Assembly (NCBI GenBank): GCA_015501605.1
Contig: JADNRZ010000008.1
Span: forward strand, 1,426,001-1,490,000
Origin: Panaeolus papilionaceus
Lineage: Eukaryota; Basidiomycota; Agaricomycetes; Agaricales
Direction: 5' to 3'
DNA: 64,000 nt
Below are positions 1-10,001 of the stretch, piece by piece. The notes beneath the pieces are model-generated. The model was not told the origin of the DNA, searched no databases, and was given only the letters and a program-made list of their open reading frames with translations. Every line of letters begins with the position of its first letter. Position 1 is the stretch's first letter. A program made the translations under genes and the position numbers.

Positions 1-1199
1 CGCCTTGTCATTGCTCTTATCGACGCCCTCAAGAGAGATCTGGAAAGTTCCATCGCGCGGTGGATCGATGTGGCCCACTAATACTGAACTTGGAATGGGA
101 GTGTAACCCCGAATCACCACTTTTGGCTTTGGAGGTTTTGATTGGGCACGCGTGGTGGTGAAATCCTGGAGAATCCCGTCCACATCCAAAAGGATATTAG
201 GGAATGTGTCGCTGTATTCGCGAGCAGAGCGTGTAAGCTGAAATACGTCAAAATACAATACCAGACTTGCAGCATTGAATGGGAGTCCTTTACCTCGAAT
301 TCAACAGATTCGACTTTACTTGTGTCAATTTGCAACTCGGTTAGACAATCAACCGACCAAAAAGGACTCTCAGCAAGTGACGCGTAGAAAGCGGCAACGC
401 TGTTTTCGTCTTGGAGGTTACTGTGCATGGCAGCCTCTATGTCTGAGATCCATTGGTGAATCGCATGGGTAGTCGTCTCGAGTTGTTCAAGATTCTGAAG
501 CAGGTCCGTCGCCATCTTCTGCGCCGATATGGTGCCAAAATTGAAATTGACTGAGAAGCAAAACATGTCAGCCTTGTGTATGTACCAAGGGGCTCGTGGC
601 CGGCTACAAGTGGACCACCCACAGAAATTCCAAAAAGTTAGATGCTCCTGATTGTCGATTCTTATGGTAGCATTGACGCCGTTCTCTTTCATAAATTGGT
701 CAAACAGCTACTCAGAATGATACTAATGAGTACAATACGATGGACAGTGAAGACCTAGAGCCAACGCACTGTGGAGAGCCCCATCCTGGTTTCCGTAAAC
801 GCACTCAAGGCATCAAGGAAGTGCTGTCGCGGCATACGTGCCAACCTATCAAGCCACATAAGACTATTGAGCCTTGCTTGTGCTGATACTTCGTCCCATC
901 TTTTCAACACATCCATGATATACGTTGTAGCAAACGAGGTGTGGTCTAATGCCAGGATCTGATGCCGCACTGCTTGTGAAAAGTGCCTGGCAGTATTTCG
1001 CAATATTCGTGAGTTATGATATTCAAACCTGATTTTGTTTTAACGTGGCAGATACAAGGTATTTTGGGACAACTTACGGGCTCTGGGGACCCAACAATAG
1101 ATCCAGTCTTGCAAACACAGTTTTCAGAGCTTGGCCAATTTGTTGCGCGTTGATTTTTTGAATTGGTTCGTCAGATGATCCTGCTGCAACAAGGGACAT
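1..1199 (-). CDS. Unidentified multi-exon protein, C-terminus beyond left edge
   Basis: I do not recognise this protein. The ATG at 1199 opens a frame starting MSLVAAGSSDEP. An intron (about 1077-1029, gtaagt...cag) leads in frame into an exon at 1028-770 (AREYHF-type helical, Leu/Arg-rich). A second intron (769-708, gtgcgt...tag) leads to an exon from 707. Two further introns are likely: one near 620-550, and one of 56 nt near 295-238 (gtaaag...ttcag). After the last, the frame stays open to base 1 with a conserved-looking stretch (VVIRGYTPIPSSV). At least 290 residues lie in the window. No signal peptide or membrane segment is evident. Every proposed junction keeps the frame, which is the main support for a real gene. 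The 3' end and any diagnostic domain lie outside the window. The gene is divergent from the gene at 1741. Confidence 0.6.
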
Positions 1200-1740
1200 G
1201 ATGAGATATAATATTTTTATAAGCAATTCTGGGAATGGTGATGAGGGTGTAGGTTAAGAGTGGGAAACACAGTGGTAGGTCTCATTATGGTGATTCAAGT
1301 TGAAATCTGAAACAGTTCAAACACGGAAAGACGCAGAGGATGGTACATAGAGTATACCATGGGGTTCCCTTTGGCCCAGGGCACCTCCAGGTTACCTCCA
1401 TTTTAGGGGAGGTGACGTGCCCAGGTTTCGTACACGAATTACCAGCTTTGTTCATTGTCAGCTCCGTTTTGAGAGCCGGATCTCGGCCGCGCACCCGTTG
1501 CCTTGCCTAATTAGTCAATTGAGTGAGCGCATCCGCGCGCGCTCTCGAAATTTGTACTTTAAATTCATTACACAGTACAGTTTCGAGCTATGCTTGAGCC
1601 CTCAACAGATAATAGGTAGTCTCTCAACAATATACACTCTCTTTTCTATTTTTTACACCCCTACCACCGTTGTGTACAGCAAGTACTAGTTTGAACGACT
1701 ACACTTCACGCAATTTCCAATCTCATTGTCACATCTAACA
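1200..1740. other. Divergent intergenic/promoter region
   Basis: The region lies between two divergently oriented start codons. It holds CT- and GC-rich tracts (for example GCGCATCCGCGCGCGC near 1530) and a short inverted pair of CACCTCC/GGAGGTG-like words around 1380-1415. Open frames here are short and show no splice or coding continuity. It probably carries both promoters. Confidence 0.4.
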
Positions 1741-4171
1741 ATGACCAAGGCCCCAGATCGCATACACCACTCACAATCGTTGGCCTACGAACAATGGACT
1801 ACCATAAGTTGGAAACAGGACGCCCAACCGACTTCTTGCTCTACTTCCACCATCTCACACAACCCTCCCCCAACCACAAATTCATTTACCACTCTCAAGC
1901 CCGAAGTCAAGTGTGAGCCACTGTCGTTACTCACTGGAGAGCTTTACACAATGGATGACTCGGTTATCGATCCCGCTCTTCGATGTCCTGATCTGACCTC
2001 AAATACCACTGAGCAAGATGAATTTGACAATGAGTCTGATGCTGAGGTTGGGGCCACAAGCACTGCAACTGTCTACACACTCGAAGAGCAAGATAAAATC
2101 ATTAGTGACGAAGTATGGCAAGTGGTGACCAACCTCAGGAAGAAGTTCAAAGAAAACAAGGGGACCAGCAAGTCCTATGAACGTCATGTCAAACGTTTTG
2201 AGCTATTTTGGAACGAAAACGAGAAGCGCCGAGTTGAGAAAGAGGCAAAGAAGGGAAACGTTTGGATCCCGAGACCAGCTCATCCAATCACAGGCGATAA
2301 AGCTGCCTTATTTTTGGATCATGAATCTAAACGTCCAAAGGTACAGTGGTAAATGACCTAACATTGATACCTACTGACAAGGTTTATTAGAAAACACGAG
2401 ATGGAAAGGATATTCCGAATACTCGAGTCGGCCGTAGCTCGATTCAGCAGGCAATTAGCGCTTTACAAAACTACCGAACCGACCATCAACGCGATGAAGT
2501 CTATCGAAACGCTCCTGACATTCACATTCCGCTTCGAGACAATATTGAGATCCGTCAAATTGAGCGCAGTGCGAAGGCAGACGAGCCCGAGAAACAGAAG
2601 GAGTCCCAGGAGCTGAAAGCGCAAGGAGTCGCACATCGTAAGCCTTGTTATATTATAAACATTGCCGTTCAATTCTAATCTTTTTGCACTGTCATTCAGA
2701 AACATTCACAACTGACGAATTGATTCTCATGGCCAACGATCATCTCACAAATCCGCGCGGACATGCAAAGGTCAACATTCACACTAGTATACGAGATCGA
2801 GCAATGCTGCTCTTCACCACATCAATGGCTCTTCGAGGAGATAATACACGCTCCATTATGCTGTCCGACCTTTTCATGCGAGATGTTATATTACCAGACA
2901 TTGAACTGGAGCACCGTGTGAAGGTATGAACTCGTCTACATTTTTCCTTGAACTATTGAGTAATTTAATGAATATCTATCGTCCTTCCACAAACCAGGCA
3001 CTACTTATATTTAGCAATCAAGGAAAGACAAATGTTGATGGTCATATCGATCATCATGCTACCCTTCGTCATCGCGATCCAAGGCTCTGCGCGATAGGAG
3101 CTCTGGCTTTCTATTTGTTCAGTGAATGGCAGGTTCTCACGCAGTTCCAGAGACCTGATTTCACTCCGAACTTCAAATCCGAAAATGCAGGGCCGTACGG
3201 ATTTCGTGAATGCATTAGATTTCCCCATAAATCGTTGCATTCAACGCACACAATGAAAGATGAAGCCTTAGAGTTTACGAGCGGACATATCTACAGCCAA
3301 ACCCATATTTCGCGCGGTGGACTTATCCTCTTTGCGCTCCTAAGCGGCAATGACTACAATGTGCCTGGTGTTGCAAACTGTGACCCTGGCATTGCACTAG
3401 CGCTCATACAATTGGGCTATGGGCATGAGCTCTCGGATGCAATCACCAATCACCTGAGAGTGCCACATGTTGATGTCGATGAAATTGATTTCAATTTCTT
3501 CATTATAGAGTGGCGCGAGCGGATCTGCCATGAGCTACGCACCAACCCCCATCACTGCTTTGATTCATGTCTCCCCGAGATCGCTGACATCATCGAATCA
3601 ACAGGCTTTCCTAACCGTCGGTTACTTGAATATTACGTTGCTCCAATAACAACACTACTATTCACCATAAATCCTGATCCTTGGTACCAATTTTGCGAGC
3701 CGTCCCTTTGTGACATCGCGATTTTTTGCCAAAGGTATCTTCACTGGAGTCCAGCTAGCGCGCTTGAGAGGAACCTTCTTCAAGTGGTCTTTCCGAGTGT
3801 CATACTGAGGATGATGCATTTGGTGAGTGGTTAAATTCTTAATTTCAGTCGTATCTTTTATTCACAAGCTATGTTAAATCTAGCCTGATACTGTGTACGA
3901 CCACAAAACGAGGGAGATGACTAGCTCAACTCTTCGAGTTGTTGTGAACAACATCACCTGGAAAAAGCGTCGAGATGAATACACTTCCCGATACGGGGAG
4001 ATACCCCAACCCTTGCTCACTGTTTCAACAGCAAGACTCATTCGCTTATCTGGTATCACGACGAGAGGTAATCAGAATGCGACAACGCACGTGTGGGCCA
4101 ACCACCGTGACTTTACATCTGCAATTGGATCAATCACCAGTGTTGACATGGACATCGGTTCTGATTTATAG
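1741..4171 (+). CDS. Ndc10/Crypton-like DNA-binding region fused to XPG/GEN1-like nuclease region
   Basis: Five exons (1741-2340, 2391-2637, 2700-2923, 2998-3822, 3884-4171) join in frame into 727 residues. Residues about 1-200 are a Ser/Thr-rich then acidic-basic lead. Residues about 200-465 resemble the Ndc10_II/tyrosine-recombinase-like proteins of fungal mobile elements (Crypton relatives): KTRDGKDIPNTRVGRSS, FTTDELI, RDRAMLLFTTSMALRGDN, RHRDPRLCAIGALAFYLF, then DFTPNF...GPYGFRE. From about residue 485 the protein instead resembles the XPG-I and C-terminal parts of GEN1/XPG-type structure-specific nucleases: GGLILFALLSGNDYNVPGV, then the GPA/LALIQLGYG helix-hairpin-helix-like stretch and PDPWYQFCEPSLCDIAIFC. 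The catalytic N-domain of a true XPG nuclease is absent, so nuclease activity is doubtful. The family calls come from motif memory. Fusion, pseudogene read-through or a mobile-element capture remain possible. Confidence 0.62.
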
Positions 4172-4849
4172 ACATAGTTCAATCTCACAACCATTGGTAC
4201 CTTCAGGCATCGTAATATGTATTATTTGTATAATATCCATTAAATGTATACATTTATTATTTGCGTCTTACTGGTTAAACGAGGGCATATAAGTGCACAC
4301 ATAGCAAGCGCGCGACTGGGACCCATCATTTTGTGGGGTTTTCCCATTAAATCAGTCAGATTATGCACAAAATGATTCAGACGGAGACAATGCTACTAAA
4401 ATGACTATTCTACGGTCTCGAGCGCCGGACGCGACGGCGCGCGACGAAAAAGGAGCGCTGGAGGGACCAAGCGCGAACTCGAGGGGGGTATCCTGAGCGA
4501 GGTCACCTGATCACGTGAGGTGCCTGGGCAGGTTCTGATACGTAGCCAGATGGCGGGAAATTGTCGACCAGTGATCACTTTGTTCCTTTTCCAACGGTGT
4601 CAAACTCTTTGTCGGCAAGTCTTTCCCTCCTTACCAACTTTGTTTTTGGAAACAGTCGTTGCCTGTGCCTATCGTTCCCCTCTCCCTATTTTTGTGGACC
4701 TAAAGACACTCAAATTCAGCATGTCAGCCCAGCTGGGTGTTTTCAAAATATTCCTACCTTTGTTTGTCGGGTAATAAAATCGATGGACTCCCTCGCCAGC
4801 CTGTGTCCCAATCCCCCCATTTCTCAGTCACTGTCTAAGAGCTCCAACA
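4172..4849. other. Intergenic region with promoter of the following gene
   Basis: The first part is an AT-rich 3' flank (tataatatccattaaatg near 4225). From 4420 a GC-rich stretch contains GCGCCGGACGCGACGGCGCGCGACG. At 4511-4518 lies TCACGTGA, a bHLH/Cbf1-type E-box, inside a CACCT...AGGTG inverted pair, about 330 bp upstream of the next start. Short open frames at 4520-4917 are not supported by splicing. Confidence 0.4.
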
Positions 4850-6646
4850 ATGTTGAAAATTTTGCAAGACTGGACAACCTCCGACTACCAGAGCAGTCCA
4901 AATTTCGCACACCTTGAAACAGTCATTCCTAGAGTTTTCACGATTATTGCTCCCTTGTTGGAAGCAGAAAGACTGTAAGACATCAACTCTTCTTAACCAT
5001 CAGACAGTCCAAATTCACCTTGACATGTCTTTTCATTTAGTGTGGAGACTATTAGCCTCCCCTGGCTTGATAAGTACCAGAAAATTGCCGAAGGACTGAA
5101 AAATGATCTGACAGCAAGTCTATATAACGCTCACTCAGCATCGACACACCTCCGTGAAATGAAGATCAACCCTTTGAACGCAGTACACATTGAAAACATC
5201 AGCAAAATGGCTCGTCATACCGGAAAGACACTCATACAGGTTGCAGAGGACACATCCAGTGTGCATCTCAACACTCGTAGCATGAGAGACATGTTACAAG
5301 GTACGAATATTTGCCACTATCTAATATTTGGTGCTTACTACCCGTTTAACAGAATACCACTCCTCCCTTGACCAAAGCCTGATGACCGATCGTGACAAAG
5401 TGGTCAGCCAAGAGCTGTTCGACTCGATTCGTCTTGCAAGGACACTAACACAAGATGTTTTGGAACTGGCAACAACGTGGACCGGGATATACACCAACAC
5501 AAGATATCTTGCCGATATGCGACTGGAAGGCCACAATGCCGTAGGCACCAACCCGTCAACTGTTTCAGGCTCTCGTACCCGGTATGCTGCACTTTCTCAG
5601 TTTTGTTGCGAGAGCAGCTGCTAAACTGCTTTACAATTGTAGCTCTCCGACTCGGGCGTCATCGTCCCAAAATTTTGTGTCAGAAAACACGAATCGGGAG
5701 CACACAGCTAACCATGAAGTAGCCCATAGAAGGGATGAGGTCAGGCGTTTGGACGCTCTGAGGATAAACATCGACAACTACATATACCAGGTATACTTAT
5801 TGTATCCCACCCTAAATGCAAAAACTCACACATCTCCGTCAGTTGCAACGCATGATATCTCTGTTTCCACATTATTTCAAGGACTACCGCACCAAGGTCG
5901 CAACACATCTTGCAAATTCTTCTAATGGAGCACTTGCTCGGCATTCCGAAGTTGTGGATCTGCAAACGGGTTCCATGGTGAGCATTCTCGTCAGCCATCC
6001 CTCTATCAAGAGGACCTCCTTCACCACCTTTACCATCTGCATTCGAATCCACCTAACCGGAGACTGTGACATTAAACATGACATCCGTTTTCGCTGTAAG
6101 TCGGTGGCGGTGAAGCTGGACCTTGAGTCTGCAGGTCAGGTGGCATTAACCGAGACAACCGCTCCAGCAATCACAGGCGCTGATGCCACACGTTGGACAC
6201 CTCATGAAGGTTCTGCTGGAAACCATATCAAGAGCACCAACGAGATTGAGGGCTTGATTTCGATCAGCGCTCTACAGTGTTTGACCCTAGGGATGCGCAA
6301 GCGGAAGTTGATAGAGAAGGAGCAGACCCATGAAGCTGCCCTACAGCATGGAAGCATTTGCTACCCCTTGACGAATGGAAGACCGACTTGTGCTCAGTGG
6401 AGGGTGATCGAGGACAAATACTTTAAAGATGGCCTTGTCATGGTTGAAACTCATTTGACCGTCGATGTTGATCCTCGCTCGGGGTTAGAGATCATCGCCC
6501 ACTTGAGCATCCATGCAGACTTCACGTATAAGTCAAAGGCCATACTCTCTTCTCGCCGAGAAATTTCCATTCCAGCTACTTTTCGGCGCCATCTAAATCT
6601 CGCTCTTCTGTCAGAGGCTACGCTTTTCACTACCGATACTTCATGA
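4850..6646 (+). CDS. Unidentified 521-residue protein
   Basis: Not recognised. Five exons fit with exact frame continuity: 4850-4974, 5041-5300, 5353-5581, 5643-5790 and 5843-6646 (1566 nt in all). The start MLKILQDWTTSDY was chosen because it is the ATG in the first exon that keeps the downstream frame. The first 250 residues are mostly amphipathic helix with many charged residues and may form helical bundles or a coiled coil (ISKMARHTGKTLIQVAEDT, RRDEVRRLDALRINIDNYI). The last exon looks like a beta-rich globular domain with alternating hydrophobics (IHLTGDCDIKHDIRFRCKSV; HLTVDVDPRSGLEIIAHLSI). No signal peptide, membrane helix or catalytic motif was seen. Confidence 0.65.
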
Positions 6647-7129
6647 AGAGTGTTCATTAGTTCCTTCTCTTTCCCGTTTTCTTTCCCTTATCCTTCCTTG
6701 TATCCTTTTTATGGACACTGTTTCCACAATATAGTGAAGTTTCTATTCAACGCGCGCGCGAGCCCAGATCATGATCATTGACTCACTCCGCTTGTTGTCA
6801 TTTGATCCATATCGATATACTATGACAAATGATAATCTGTGAAATCGCAAAATATATATATTAAGATTCAAAATAAAAACGCCAAGTTATACTGCCACAC
6901 AGGTATTCAACACAAAAGGTCGATGAAGAAATAAGATAAATCGATGAAGAAACAAGATAAAAGACGCATGCGAGACTTATAGTCGTTGAGACGCTCAAGC
7001 AGTGCTCAATGACACTCTTTTCTCATCCATACCAGTCCCCGTTCTGGTTCCCGTTCTGACCGTTGTTGAGCCTAAGGCCACTATCTGGACCATATGTGGG
7101 ATCCTGGCTGGGTTGGCGATGTTGAGTGT

Positions 7130-7570
7130 TCATATTCGATTGATTACTCCTGGCTCGGAGCTGTTCATCAACAGCTTCATGTTGTTGCAGTTGTGGGGGC
7201 TGAGTTGCTGCTGGTGCTGCTGGTATTGGTGTTGCTGCAAAGGCACATGGAGCTGAGGCACACGATGGCTGTTGGCCACAGCATCGAAAGAGGGGGGAGA
7301 ATTTGAAGGGTTTTCCGGAAGAGCGGGAAGGTTATGCCATCCAGGACTTCGCATATCCAAGGACAGATTGGGCGACATAGACGGAAGAGATTGGCGTGAT
7401 CCAGGCAGAGAGTGCATGTAGGCGTCGGATGTGAGCCACCGAGGCCAGCACCGAGCGTCTGAGAGTAGTGCGGCTGGCTCAGACGCGGAATATTGTTGGG
7501 CATATGAATAACGAGCATCGACAATGGCGAGATGGTTGCACACCCGCAATAGCAATGGCGAATGCCACAA
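7130..7570 (-). other. Gln-rich reading frames downstream of ALDH copy 1, probable gene tail
   Basis: Two overlapping minus-strand frames run through 7020-7590. One is rich in Ser/Pro/Gln (HVPLQQHQYQQHQQQL), and another ends in an Asn/Gln-rich tail (NNGQNGNQNGNWYG) with its stop near 7016. Composition suggests the C-terminus of a transcription-factor-like protein, with the frame broken by indels. The same sequence is present at 61817-62395. No start or splice structure could be assigned, so no gene is claimed. Confidence 0.3.
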
Positions 7571-9432
7571 TAAACCATTTGCCCCACCATTTTTGTCCAG
7601 CCGCGGAAGGAGGCCCTGTTGGGCGAGCAGGCAGGCTGCCTAGCAAGCGCATTGCGGCGTTGGCCTTGGATTCCTGTATACGTTGGGTTAGGTATGGGGC
7701 ATTGTTTTAATGAGCGAGATGCGAATGAGACGTACAGTGTATGGGGGATATCTGAATTTGAGGACGGCGTCCACCCTAAAACAAGATGGTGTTAGCAAAT
7801 TCATGATTCTGGTCATAGAGGGAAGAAAGTCACATACCATGATGGAGAGTCAAGGGACGCGCGTAAATGGGTGAACATCTCAAAGCTGTAGATACCAGTG
7901 TGCATTCCGTCTAGAGCCGCATTTACTATATTGTCGTGTCTCTGACATAGAAATGGTCGACTTACATCCACTGGGACCAACCCCACCGAATGGAAGTCCA
8001 TCAGCTCCGGTGTGGATGACGACCTCATTGGCTACAGCAGCGCTACTCTGGGTCTTGTTGAAGACTTCGTTCAAAGGTCGTCAGTTGGGTAATGAGATGA
8101 TGATCAGGGGTGGCATACCTTTAGTCTTGACCTCGTTGTCTTGAAAGAAGACATAAAGTGCGAGAGGATGGTCGCTATTTACAATATTTAGTGACACGCT
8201 CCCAGATAAACGCAAAATCGAAAATATACCGCTCATTCACGAATTTAATGGCCTCATCAATGTCATCAACTGGGACAATGGGAAGAATACGACCGAAGAT
8301 TTCCCTAAATTACCGATGGGTTAAACCCACAGGCCACGCAAAAGCGTCACTTACTGGCTCATCAGAGAATCGGTAGCCTTGACATCCTTCACAATAGTAG
8401 GCGCAATGAACTTGCTAGCCTTATCAACCTCTCCACCGACAACGACGGTTCCTTGCGTATTTTCAAGCAAACCCGCAATACGGTTAGTAGCTTGAGGCGT
8501 GACAATGCGGCTATAAGCTTCAGGTGCACCAGCACGAAGAGAAGCATCGGGGTAGAATTCTTCGTAACTAGATTCAAAATTAGTTCAGTAGTCTGCGGAC
8601 AACGGAAGTACATACACTTCTTTCAGTGCATTGACGAGGGTATCCTGGAACTCGCGTGGTACGAGAACGTAGTCAGGAGCAACGCAAGTCTGGCCTGCGT
8701 TGACTGTCTTTCCCCAGAGAAGACGCTTAGCGGTGGTCTTAAGGTCGCATGTCGAGTCGACGATGACAGGGGATTTCCCTATGAACCCATTTGGTCAAAA
8801 TGATCAACGAGGATTCCAGGAATGGAATCTGGGTGCCAATATAAACGCACCTCCTAGCTCCAAAGAAACTGGAGTAAGGTGTTTGGCAGCGGCGGCGGCT
8901 ACAATCTTGGCAACGTTGGCTCCACCTATAATTAGCGAAACACAATTTTGAGTGCGAGCTGCCAGAGGGGTGTATAAAGAAACATACCGGAGGAACGAAG
9001 AATTAACAAAACTGTCACCATAATAAGGATAGGAGCCAAAAATAACGCACTGTGATCCCACTGAAGCTCCAACAGCTAAAACACACAACCAGTCAGCCAT
9101 TTTTAGGTAAGAAGGACGTCATTCACATACCTTGGTAGTCTCTGGAACAGCGCCATTAACGACTCTGACAACGTCCTTGTCGAGGTATTTGGCAACAACC
9201 TCAGCGAGAAGAGCACTTGTAGCAGGGGTCGACTCGGAAGGTTTAAGGAGAACAGTGTTTCCAGCTGCGAGCGCTCCGGCCTTGAATTTTTCATCAGAGT
9301 CTGCATGGAAAAACCAGACAGGGCCCGGACTGAAGAACGCACCAATGGACTAAGCAGCAACCAGACAGGATAGTTGAATGGCGCGATGATGAGGACGGTT
9401 CCCTTGGGTTCCTTCCTGATCTGAGGTTCCAT
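7479..9432 (-). CDS. Class-3-type aldehyde dehydrogenase, N-terminally truncated (copy 1)
   Basis: The frame from ATG 9432 ([11 protein letters not shown]) matches fatty-aldehyde/class 3 ALDHs related to yeast Hfd1, which oxidise long-chain aldehydes to acids with NAD(P). Exons read [17 protein letters not shown], then [26 protein letters not shown] (general base Glu), [13 protein letters not shown] (catalytic Cys), [32 protein letters not shown] and SLDSPSW. It ends in a membrane-anchor-like segment ([12 protein letters not shown]) with the stop at 7479. Introns include 42-66 nt gtgcgt, gtatgt and gtaagt types. The usual first about 100 residues are absent: sequence upstream of 9432 has no similarity to an ALDH start. 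Frames are otherwise intact, but the missing part belongs to the cofactor and oligomerisation region, so activity is doubtful. Confidence 0.72.
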
Positions 9433-9645
9433 GGCGAAGCACGGAGAGTAGCTCGCGCTAGAATACGGTACATGGTGGATACAAGGAGAGAGAGTGAGGG
9501 GACAGAGTGACACTGAGCGTCCATAGTTCGCGTGTTGGTATGGGAGCCTGTAGACGAAGAGCTAATCAAAATTTCAGAAGAGTATAGGAAAGCGTGCTCG
9601 GGGCGAGAAAGAAAGCGAAGAGGAATTTACAACCATGAACGAAAC

Positions 9646-9824
9646 AACCCTCACCCTAGCTGACTACTCACAGATAGCCAGCAAAACCACCTCGTGCTCA
9701 CAGACAAGAGGCGGCGGGGGAGGATAAGAGAAACAAAAAAAGGACAACCCTCACCCCCAGCTGACTACTCACAGATAGCCAGCAAACCGCCTCATGCTCA
9801 CAGACAAGAGGCGGCGGGGCGAGG
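9646..9824 (-). repeat. Two tandem about 74-bp promoter units upstream of ALDH copy 1
   Basis: A unit reading (on the minus strand) CCGCCGCCTCTTGTCTGTGA... through GGGTGAGGGTTGT occurs twice, at about 9646-9720 and 9746-9824, with a short spacer. Each unit contains an inverted pair CCGCCTC/GAGGCGG able to form a hairpin. The same pair occurs upstream of copy 2 (59768-59945). Confidence 0.75.
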
Positions 9825-9882
9825 ACGGGACGAGGGAGGAAGTGTATGAAGTTAATGATATACGTGAAAGAAAGACAAATAC

Positions 9883-10001
9883 ACCCGAACAACTAAAGTC
9901 CCGGACCTCGGTCCGGCATGATAATAATAACCGAGTTGGGACTTTGAACGACTAATTCCCCTGCTGCTTCTTTCCCTTTGATACCTTCCGCGACCTCAAC
10001 C
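9883..10001. promoter_or_regulatory. Short promoter of the zinc-finger gene with nested inverted repeats
   Basis: Just outside the inverted-repeat arm lie AAAGTCCC (about 9894) and GGGACTTT (about 9938) facing each other, with the palindrome CCGGACCTCGGTCCGG between them. This could be a regulatory hairpin or the relic of a small element end at the arm boundary. Confidence 0.35.

Larger units (their letters stand above)
6760..9882. repeat. Left arm of a 3-kb inverted repeat (partner 59707-62626)
   Basis: The reverse complement of this stretch reappears at 59707-62626. Paired positions keep a constant coordinate sum (69407) from about 6980 to 8110, shifting to 69418 and then about 69590 where indels occur. 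Long blocks are identical to the base in translation, for example the 146-residue frame at 7130-7570 against 61837-62277. This arm carries a 20-nt tandem duplication near 6940 that the other arm lacks. The arms lie about 50 kb apart. They end at a GCGCGC run on one side and near a TTTGTCTTT tract on the other. Confidence 0.93.

Noticed and set aside
4520..4917. Plus-strand frames before the gene at 4850
   Set aside because: They do not splice into the downstream exons; the ATG at 4850 does.
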